Source: an uncultured Collinsella sp.
Lineage (GTDB): Bacteria > Actinomycetota > Coriobacteriia > Coriobacteriales > Coriobacteriaceae
Assembly: GCA_902489855.1 (NCBI GenBank)
Contig: CABUBS010000070.1
Coordinates: 1 to 10,287 of the forward strand
Direction: 5' to 3'
Length of the DNA: 10,287 nt
The first letter of the stretch is position 1; every line of letters starts with the position of its first letter. Both the position numbers and the translations under genes were made by a program. Under the pieces are notes generated by a model, which made no database searches, had not been told where the DNA came from, and was given only the letters and a program-made list of their open reading frames with translations. Below are positions 5,953 to 10,287 of this stretch, piece by piece.

Positions 5953-6143
5953 CCCTCTTGACGAGGAATTCGTCCATAATTCAAAAATCAAATTGTGCTC
6001 GCTATCGAAGCCTTAGACTTTTATCCGAGCAAATTCGGCAGATTGGAGCTTGGAACATGAGGGATATGTACCTCATGTCGCTCAAAATACGTCTCCTGAC
6101 CTCGAAGGAGAACGTTTTTTAGCGACAGAAGGAGACAATCAAT
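5953..6143 (+). promoter_or_regulatory. Structured leader of the phosphoesterase operon with a duplicated Shine-Dalgarno-like motif
   Basis: No gene is credible here. Stems visible: 5991-6001/6026-6035 (ten pairs, one bulge); 6055-6062/6071-6078 (8 bp perfect); and TCTCCT 6092-6097 pairing with AGGAGA 6106-6111, extended by ACGT/ACGT and CGCT/AGCG-type pairs to about 6078-6125 and carrying TTTTTT at 6115-6120. GAAGGAGA occurs twice, at 6104-6111 and at 6128-6135; the second is the Shine-Dalgarno for the ATG at 6144. TCTCCT could therefore pair with either copy, giving a possible terminator or Shine-Dalgarno switch. A CATAAT at 5975-5980 could be a -10 but has no good -35. Confidence 0.45.
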
Positions 6144-6782
6144 ATGATCTGGTTTACCAGTGACACCCACTTCGGGCATGAGAACGTGCTGAAGTTCACC
6201 GACCGCCCGTGGGAGACGATTTGGCAGATGAACGACGCCATCGTCGACAGCATCAACGGCAGGGTTGCCGTGGACGACGAGCTCTACATCCTGGGTGATT
6301 TCTCATTCAAGATGACCGCCCAGGACGCCTATGGGCTTCGCAAGCGGATTGCCTGCAGACGCATCCACCTCGTCCCGGGAAACCACGACAAGGACTGGAC
6401 CCAGCCGGCGGTCGCTGGCGCCTTCACCGTGGAACCGCCGATCTGCGTGCTCAAGATCGACGGGCAGAAGATCGTCCTGTGCCATTACCCCATGGCCGAC
6501 TGGCAGGGCATGAGCCATGGATCGTGGCACCTTCACGGACACATCCACAGCAGCGGTGGCGCGTACAACGAGTTCAACCGCAAGCAGGGCCTTCTGCGCT
6601 ACGACGTCGGTTGCGATGCCAACGGGCACTCCCCGGTGAGCCTCGACGAGCTGAGGGGATGGTTCGCCGGAGTCGACGAGCCGTGCGGCCGGGTGAAATG
6701 GCCCTGGTGGGTCAACGAGACCGGTGACAGGCAGGTCGAGCGCGAGCTGGCGGCTTACAAGCGGAAAGAGGCGATCCGATGA
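6144..6782 (+). CDS. Calcineurin-like metallophosphoesterase 1 (212 aa)
   Basis: A dinuclear-metal phosphoesterase. All family motifs are present in order: SDTHFGH (Asp7, His9), ILGDFS (Asp52), VPGNHDKD (Asn80, His81), VLCHYP (His114) and LHGHIHS (His133, His135). Length and motif spacing match the small bacterial and phage phosphoesterases acting on phosphodiesters or phosphomonoesters; the substrate cannot be read from sequence. No signal peptide, so cytoplasmic. The ATG has AAGGAG 9 bp upstream. Its stop overlaps the next start by 4 bp (ATGA, 6779-6782), making it the first gene of a coupled trio. It differs from the other two in motif style (TSDTHFGH, GNHD) and is a more distant relative. 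Confidence 0.88.
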   Translation: MIWFTSDTHFGHENVLKFTDRPWETIWQMNDAIVDSINGRVAVDDELYILGDFSFKMTAQDAYGLRKRIACRRIHLVPGNHDKDWTQPAVAGAFTVEPPICVLKIDGQKIVLCHYPMADWQGMSHGSWHLHGHIHSSGGAYNEFNRKQGLLRYDVGCDANGHSPVSLDELRGWFAGVDEPCGRVKWPWWVNETGDRQVERELAAYKRKEAIR

Positions 6783-7504
6783 CGGTCTATGTGACAGGCG
6801 ACATCCACGGCGGGCTCGACATGCAAAAGCTCCGCGACTGGGAGCTTGGGGATAGCCTTGGCAGCGACGACTATCTGATCATCGCCGGCGACTTTGGCTT
6901 TCCGTGGGACTTCTCCGCCGAGGAATGCGCCGACATCGCCTGGCTGGAGTCGCGCCCCTACACGGTGCTGTTCGTCGACGGCAACCACGAGCGCTTCGAC
7001 CATTGGGCGGAGCGCCCCATGGAGCCGTGGCACGGCGGGCTGACGCAGCGCCTATCGGATACCTCGTCCATCCGTCGCCTCATGCGCGGGGAGGTCTTCG
7101 AGCTCGACGGGAAGACGGTCTTCACCATGGGCGGGGCGACGAGCGTCGACAGGGCGTACCGCATCCCGTACAGCTCGTGGTGGCCGCAGGAGCTGCCGGA
7201 CGAGCGCGATTTCGATGCCGCGCGGGCAAGGCTCGACGAGGTCGCCTGGAAGGTCGACTGCGTCATCACCCATACCTGCGCCACGCGCATGCTCTCGCCG
7301 ACGCTCTACCCGGACCCAGGCTGGGAACGCCCTGATGTGGACCGGCTGACCGGATTCCTCGACGAGCTCGAGGACCGCCTGGACTATAAACATTGGTATT
7401 ACGGCCATTTTCACCGAGACGGCAACCCGGACGAACGGCACACGGTGCTGTATGACCGGATCGTGAGACTCGGGGACAAACTCCTGCCGTGGGGTGCGTA
7501 CTGA
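6779..7504 (+). CDS. Calcineurin-like metallophosphoesterase 2 (241 aa)
   Basis: The motifs run YVTGDIHG (Asp8, His10), IIAGDFGF (Asp38), FVDGNHE (Asn69, His70), VITHTC (His165) and YYGHFHRD (His210, His212), so the metal site looks complete. The third motif is GNHE rather than GNHD. Additional conserved blocks shared with the next gene are LMRGEVFEL, VFTMGGA and SWWPQE, which mark a subfamily distinct from the first gene. The start overlaps the previous stop by 4 bp; the weak AAAGAGG upstream suggests translation by coupling. The stop overlaps the next ATG by 1 bp. No signal peptide. Substrate unknown. Confidence 0.88.
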   Translation: MTVYVTGDIHGGLDMQKLRDWELGDSLGSDDYLIIAGDFGFPWDFSAEECADIAWLESRPYTVLFVDGNHERFDHWAERPMEPWHGGLTQRLSDTSSIRRLMRGEVFELDGKTVFTMGGATSVDRAYRIPYSSWWPQELPDERDFDAARARLDEVAWKVDCVITHTCATRMLSPTLYPDPGWERPDVDRLTGFLDELEDRLDYKHWYYGHFHRDGNPDERHTVLYDRIVRLGDKLLPWGAY

Positions 7505-8241
7505 TGGCTGTCTATGTGACAGGAGACGTGCACGGCAGGGCCGAGTACGGGGCCAGCAGGTTCGCCTTCAGGTCTTGGCCGCTGGGCCGGACCCTGACGC
7601 GCGATGACGCGGTGATCGTGGCCGGCGACTTCGGCTTTGTCTGGGATGGATCCAACGCCGAGAAATACTGGCTCGACTGGTTCGAATCGAAGCCGTGGAC
7701 CACGTGTTTCGTAGACGGCAACCATGAGAACCACCACGCCCTGACAGAACTGCCGGTGCGGGAGTGGAGCGGCGGTCTCGTCCATGAGGTACGACCGCAC
7801 GTGCTGCACCTCATGCGCGGAGGGGTATTCGACATCGCGGGAACCACGGTTCTTACCATGGGCGGAGCCGCGAGCAACGACAGGCAGTATCGCAAGGAGG
7901 GGAGGAGCTGGTGGCCCGAGGAGATGCCGAGCGAGGAGGAGATGGACCACTGCCGCGCCTCGCTCGACCGCGTGGGCTGGAAGGTCGACTACGTGGTGAC
8001 TCACGAGGCGCCGGCCGCCCTTGCTGAGGGGCTGTGCCGAGAGTGCGGACGCGAATATCGGGACGACCGGCTTCAGCGATTCCTTGCCGAGCTCGACGGG
8101 CGGCTCGACTATCGCGTCTGGCTCTTCGGACATTACCACGGCGACGAATGGCGCGACGACAGACATCGCCTGATCTACCGAGACATCGTGCCGATTGAAG
8201 ATGCCGCGCTCGGTTCCAGAGACCTCCTAGAACGCTTCTAG
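7504..8241 (+). CDS. Calcineurin-like metallophosphoesterase 3, paralogue of the preceding gene (245 aa)
   Basis: I start it at the ATG at 7504, which shares its A with the preceding TGA; this gives an N-terminus (MAVYVTGDVHG) aligned with that of its neighbour (MTVYVTGDIHG). Motifs: GDVH (Asp8, His10), VAGDFGF (Asp42), VDGNHEN (Asn73, His74), VVTHEA (His167) and LFGHYHGD (His210, His212). It shares LMRGGVF, VLTMGGAAS and SWWPEEMP blocks with gene 2, and 14 bp at the two 5' ends are identical, so they arose by tandem duplication followed by divergence. The last codons and the stop lie inside a perfect 19-bp inverted repeat, so the C-terminal DLLERF is encoded by palindromic DNA. Cytoplasmic; substrate unknown. 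Confidence 0.87.
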   Translation: MAVYVTGDVHGRAEYGASRFAFRSWPLGRTLTRDDAVIVAGDFGFVWDGSNAEKYWLDWFESKPWTTCFVDGNHENHHALTELPVREWSGGLVHEVRPHVLHLMRGGVFDIAGTTVLTMGGAASNDRQYRKEGRSWWPEEMPSEEEMDHCRASLDRVGWKVDYVVTHEAPAALAEGLCRECGREYRDDRLQRFLAELDGRLDYRVWLFGHYHGDEWRDDRHRLIYRDIVPIEDAALGSRDLLERF

Positions 8242-8254
8242 GAGGTCTCTGGAA
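8214..8254. terminator. Perfect 19-bp inverted repeat between convergent genes, probable bidirectional terminator
   Basis: Bases 8214-8232 are the exact reverse complement of 8236-8254, separated only by CGC. The stop codon of the third phosphoesterase (8239-8241) is inside the right arm, and the convergent coiled-coil gene ends at 8284. There is no T tract on either side, so it is not a standard intrinsic terminator, but the stem would be very stable in either transcript. Confidence 0.55.
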
Positions 8255-8283
8255 ATCAGCCGCCTGATAGGAGAAACGCGGGG

Positions 8284-8844
8284 CTACTCGCCCTTCATCT
8301 GGGACATGACCTCGACCTTGGCTTCGGCCACGGCCGCTCGCTGCTCGGAGGCGGCGAGGCGGTCCTTGAGGGCGGCGACCTCGGCCATCAGGTCGCGCTG
8401 GGCCAGGAGTGTGTCGGCTTGGGTTTTCAGTGCGGCGTCACGCTCGCCGCGCAGCCGCTCGATCTCATCGACCATGGCCTCAGCCTCGGCATGGAGCTGG
8501 ACGACCTGCCTGCCGAGCCCCTTAGCACGGGAGAGGTACCTGACGCCCGCGGCGTGGAGCTCGTTGTTCTCGAGTTCGAGTCTCGCGGTATCGAGTTCGA
8601 ACTTCTCCTCGATGAAGGCAATCTGCTCATTGCAGTCGGCCTCAATCTTTTCATTCCGATCCGTCGCCTCGGCGAGCTTGCGGCTGAATTCATCCACCTG
8701 GGCCCTGAGCAGCGCGTTCTCGGTCCTGAGGTCGGCCGTCTCGCGCAGTAGCTTCTCCCGCCACGTCGCCTCGGTTCGCTCGGCGGCCTCCTCGTGGACG
8801 GACTTCACGCCGTAGATCTCCCTGATTTTTCTCTCGTCTGTCAT
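8284..8844 (-). CDS. Coiled-coil protein of unknown function (186 aa)
   Basis: I start it at the ATG ending at 8844, because GGAG lies 9 bp upstream; an in-frame TTG at 8859 would overlap that ribosome site. Nearly the whole protein after residue 15 is predicted coiled coil by eye: Glu/Ala/Leu/Arg-rich heptads such as LRTENALLRAQVDEF, LELENNELHAAG and AALKDRLAASEQRAA. There is no signal peptide, membrane segment or cysteine-rich motif. It is transcribed toward the phosphoesterase operon and separated from it by 42 bp containing most of a perfect palindrome. It could be a scaffold, a phage-type structural or tail-related protein, or an SMC-like fragment; the sequence does not decide. Confidence 0.75.
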   Translation of the reverse strand: MTDERKIREIYGVKSVHEEAAERTEATWREKLLRETADLRTENALLRAQVDEFSRKLAEATDRNEKIEADCNEQIAFIEEKFELDTARLELENNELHAAGVRYLSRAKGLGRQVVQLHAEAEAMVDEIERLRGERDAALKTQADTLLAQRDLMAEVAALKDRLAASEQRAAVAEAKVEVMSQMKGE

Positions 8845-9314
8845 CGTGCGACACTCCAATCAACAATGGGCATGGCTCCGCCACGCCGTACGGCTGGGAA
8901 CAAATACGCGGCCGCTGTTGTTTTGTAGTCGTCCTGCGATCGGTGAGTTCTAAAAGCGTCTCAAGTCATACGTTCACGCAGGTTTTTGGTTAGAGAAATA
9001 CCGCACGTTTTCATGGTATCACGTGCCTTAAAGGCCATGAATGGACGGCCATATCGATTCGTTGAAAATGGCACCAAAATGGCACCTACGACGCGTTGGT
9101 GGCGGGAGAGTGATGGCGTTAAAGATGCCGAGAATGATTATGGGATTGTTTTAGATGCGGGCATGAAAAAGGGTCGAATCGAAGTGTCTGGCCGGACGCC
9201 AATTGTCCGGGAACTGTTTCGGTTCGACCCTATTTTATTTTACATCCGCGGCATGTTCTTGTGGGCACCCTGACGGTGGCCGACTCTTACGACCTCGATA
9301 GTCGGTTTGTGGGC
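8845..9314. other. Gene-poor stretch between the coiled-coil gene and the helix-turn-helix cassette
   Basis: I find no convincing gene. A + strand frame at 8986-9273 lacks an ATG and a ribosome site and runs through the nested terminator. Visible structure: an inverted repeat GCACGT/ACGTGC (9003-9008/9021-9026); a tandem repeat of about 9-10 bp (AATGGCACC then AAAATGGCACC, about 9066-9084); the bidirectional terminator at 9170-9231; and a 6-bp inverted repeat 9280-9285/9300-9305. The promoter of the coiled-coil gene should be near 8860-8960 but no clear -35/-10 pair stands out. Confidence 0.5.
9166..9242. terminator. Nested bidirectional intrinsic terminator
   Basis: Bases 9170-9183 pair with 9218-9231 over 14 pairs with one wobble. 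Inside, CCGGAC (9192-9197) pairs with GTCCGG (9205-9210). On the + strand the stem is followed by ATTTTATTTTA; on the - strand it is followed directly by TTTTT (complement of 9166-9170). It would end the - strand helix-turn-helix operon, whose last gene stops at 9315. Confidence 0.75.
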
Positions 9315-9701
9315 TTAAGATTTCGGAGGCTCCCAGCCGTTTTCGACTGCGGCGCGGTAGATTGCAGCGTAATTAAGCATCCAGCTGCCGTCACCCGCCT
9401 TTTGAATGTACCTCTTTTTCTTCAAAGAGGTATGGGCCCGGGAAATCGTGTTCTTGCTCAGGTGGTAGTGCTCCTCAATCCATTTGCTTTTTGCGTAAAA
9501 GCCCATGGCTTTTTTGTTTGTGGAAGGCTTTCCAAACTTCCATACAAGGCCGAGGATGAGGCGCTCAGCAGCGACGGTGGTGACGCAGCACGCCCACTCG
9601 GGCACTGAAATAAAATTAGCTTTATCCATTTTCCCTTTAATCTTTCGTTGTTCATTAACATCATCGCTAAATATGTCGGAAATCGACGGCAGCTCGCTCA
9701 T
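9315..9701 (-). CDS. Winged-helix-like DNA-binding protein, possible replication or plasmid-control protein (128 aa)
   Basis: Starts at the ATG ending at 9701 with AGGCGG 5 bp upstream, 9 bp after the stop of the gene before it, so they form an operon. Residues about 28-60 (FISVPEWACCV...LILGLVWKFGK) look like an initial helical unit. Residues about 70-110 look like a winged helix: KSKWIEEHYHLSKNTISRAHTSLKKK, here quoted only in part as WIEEHYHLSKNTISRAHTSL, then RYIQKAGDGSWMLN for the wing. This resembles the helix-turn-helix domains of phage and plasmid replication-initiation accessory proteins and of MarR/DnaD-like regulators. No catalytic motif is visible, and the length is below that of a full replication initiator. 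A regulator is equally possible. Confidence 0.7.
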   Translation of the reverse strand: MSELPSISDIFSDDVNEQRKIKGKMDKANFISVPEWACCVTTVAAERLILGLVWKFGKPSTNKKAMGFYAKSKWIEEHYHLSKNTISRAHTSLKKKRYIQKAGDGSWMLNYAAIYRAAVENGWEPPKS

Positions 9702-9710
9702 GTTTACCGC

Positions 9711-9956
9711 CTAGTCAAAGTGGGCGGTGCGACCTTCAAGCTGCTTGAAAAGCTCATAAAACGAACTTTCAAACATGTAATTAGAACGATGGATTTGGAT
9801 GAGCTTGCCGGACTCTCTCATAAACTTGCGTGCGGTGTTTTCGCTCCAGCCAGTAAGTTCGCGGATATCGTTAACGCGGAGCAACCGATCGCACTGAGCG
9901 GCACCAGTGGGGAAAGTCGGTGTGGACGCCTGAGTGCTAATCTTTGGAGTAGCCAT
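9711..9956 (-). CDS. Small helix-turn-helix protein, MerR/excisionase-like (81 aa)
   Basis: Starts at the ATG ending at 9956 with AAAGGA about 10 bp upstream. After a Thr/Pro-rich tail of about 22 residues, residues 25-62 form a likely helix-turn-helix: LLRVNDIRELTGWSENTARK followed by FMRESGKLIQIHRSNYMF, which fits the MerR-type/excisionase-like small DNA-binding fold (recognition helix around SENTARKFMRE). Such proteins act as excisionases, plasmid copy-control proteins or autorepressors. It is the first gene of the two-gene - strand cassette and is preceded by a leader with a strong hairpin. No integrase gene is seen beside it, which argues mildly against an excisionase role. Confidence 0.7.
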   Translation of the reverse strand: MATPKISTQASTPTFPTGAAQCDRLLRVNDIRELTGWSENTARKFMRESGKLIQIHRSNYMFESSFYELFKQLEGRTAHFD

Positions 9957-9978
9957 GATGAGCTATCCTTTCAATGAG

Positions 9979-10030
9979 GGCCCTCCCTGTGCTTGTAAGA
10001 CTTACCAGGTTCATAAGCACTTGGGGGGCC
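9979..10030 (-). promoter_or_regulatory. Hairpin in the leader of the helix-turn-helix operon
   Basis: GGCCCTCC (9979-9986) pairs with GGGGGGCC (10023-10030) with one wobble; TGCTT (9990-9994) pairs with AAGCA (10015-10019); and a small inner GTAAG/CTTAC stem sits at 9995-10005. It lies 23 bp before the start of the 81-residue gene and could be an operator, an attenuator-type stem or part of a copy-control locus. Confidence 0.45.
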
Positions 10031-10068
10031 GGTTTCTATGACTACATGCGTAGCCATCTGACAGCTTT

Positions 10069-10097
10069 AGCATGTATTAAAACTCAATAGATGTCAA
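10069..10097 (-). promoter_or_regulatory. Candidate promoter of the helix-turn-helix operon
   Basis: On the - strand a consensus -35 TTGACA occupies 10097-10092 in an A/T-rich setting. With 17-bp spacing the -10 would be CATGCT (10074-10069), a poor match, so an activator or a different spacing may be needed. It would produce a leader of roughly 100 nt containing the hairpin at 9979-10030. Confidence 0.35.
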
Positions 10098-10174
10098 TCA
10101 AATAAAGCATCTACCTGCGGAAATAGTAGCATAGTACCGTAATATTATTGATGAAACGATGAATGAAAAACATG

Positions 10175-10287
10175 CTATTTCTCGCTTCTCTGTATATAGG
10201 CGTTGATGAAGTCTTCGTAGCCTTTAACTGCTTGAGTATTTGCTCGCTTGAGCACTGTTGAATATCGCGAAACAGCACCGCCGATAT
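10175..10287 (-). CDS. C-terminal end of an unidentified gene (5' part outside window)
   Basis: On the - strand a frame is open from the window edge to a TAG at 10177-10175, encoding 36 residues (IGGAVSRYSTVLKRANTQAV then KGYEDFINAYIQRSEK). The composition is normal for a real, soluble helical C-terminus, and it has the same orientation as the helix-turn-helix cassette downstream of it. It could be a replication or partition protein given the context, but 36 residues do not identify it. The other two frames carry stops or less protein-like sequence. Confidence 0.45.
   Translation of the reverse strand, partial: IGGAVSRYSTVLKRANTQAVKGYEDFINAYIQRSEK

Noticed and set aside
5928..6122. 64-residue + strand frame before the phosphoesterases
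   Set aside because: It begins inside the terminator stem at 5903-5939, lacks a ribosome site and covers the structured leader.
9066..9084. Tandem TGGCACC repeat as an attachment site or integrase remnant
   Set aside because: Only two short copies, with no recombinase or tRNA gene in the window to support an attachment site.
8986..9273. A 95-residue + strand open frame
   Set aside because: It would start at TTG with no ribosome site, and its 3' third is the nested terminator at 9166-9242.
10065..10140. AGCAT-containing motifs as iterons
   Set aside because: The motifs are only 5-7 bp, irregularly spaced and in A/T-rich DNA, so chance is sufficient.

Overview
The window looks like accessory DNA from a high-GC Gram-positive bacterium. 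An actinobacterium of the Coriobacteriia type (Collinsella/Olsenella-like) is my best guess. This rests on the GC-rich codon use of the flanking genes, a sortase signal of the LAQTG type, strong Gram-positive Shine-Dalgarno sites and GTG starts. No database search was possible, so the taxonomy is inference. The middle of the window carries plasmid-type mobilization genes, and two small helix-turn-helix genes lie near the right end. The stretch therefore resembles a mobilizable plasmid or an integrated mobilizable element with cargo.

Layout, left to right on the + strand. (1) 1-2490: the 3' part of a large cell-wall-anchored surface protein, with a CAP/SCP domain between two long alanine-rich coiled-coil blocks. 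(2) 2556-3206: a probable lipoprotein with a charged linker and a C-terminal CxxC...HxH module, followed by a clear intrinsic terminator at 3257. (3) 3335-3475: a 46-residue basic protein. (4) 3476-3830: no gene, but one of the most inverted-repeat-rich stretches in the window (nine stems in about 300 bp), a candidate oriT and/or structured mRNA leader. (5) 3831-5563: a MobC-like accessory protein overlapping a MobP-type relaxase by 4 bp. (6) 5752-5877: a previously unmarked 41-residue hydrophobic/basic peptide with a near-perfect Shine-Dalgarno, a candidate type I toxin or small membrane peptide. (7) 5953-6143: a leader with several stems and a duplicated Shine-Dalgarno-like motif. (8) 6144-8241: three overlapping genes for calcineurin-like metallophosphoesterases, the last two clearly paralogous.

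On the - strand: a 186-residue coiled-coil protein (8284-8844) converges on the phosphoesterase operon across a perfect 19-bp palindrome. After a gene-poor stretch with a nested bidirectional terminator (9170-9231) come a two-gene helix-turn-helix cassette (9956 to 9315) and the C-terminal end of another gene (10287 to 10175).

How the parts may work together: MobC plus relaxase would nick and transfer the element from a nearby oriT, most likely in 3520-3830. The helix-turn-helix pair could control replication or copy number. The small hydrophobic peptide could stabilise the element. The surface protein, the lipoprotein and the phosphoesterase trio look like cargo. The most unusual items are the structured region upstream of mobC, the phosphoesterase trio with its switch-like leader, and the 41-residue peptide.
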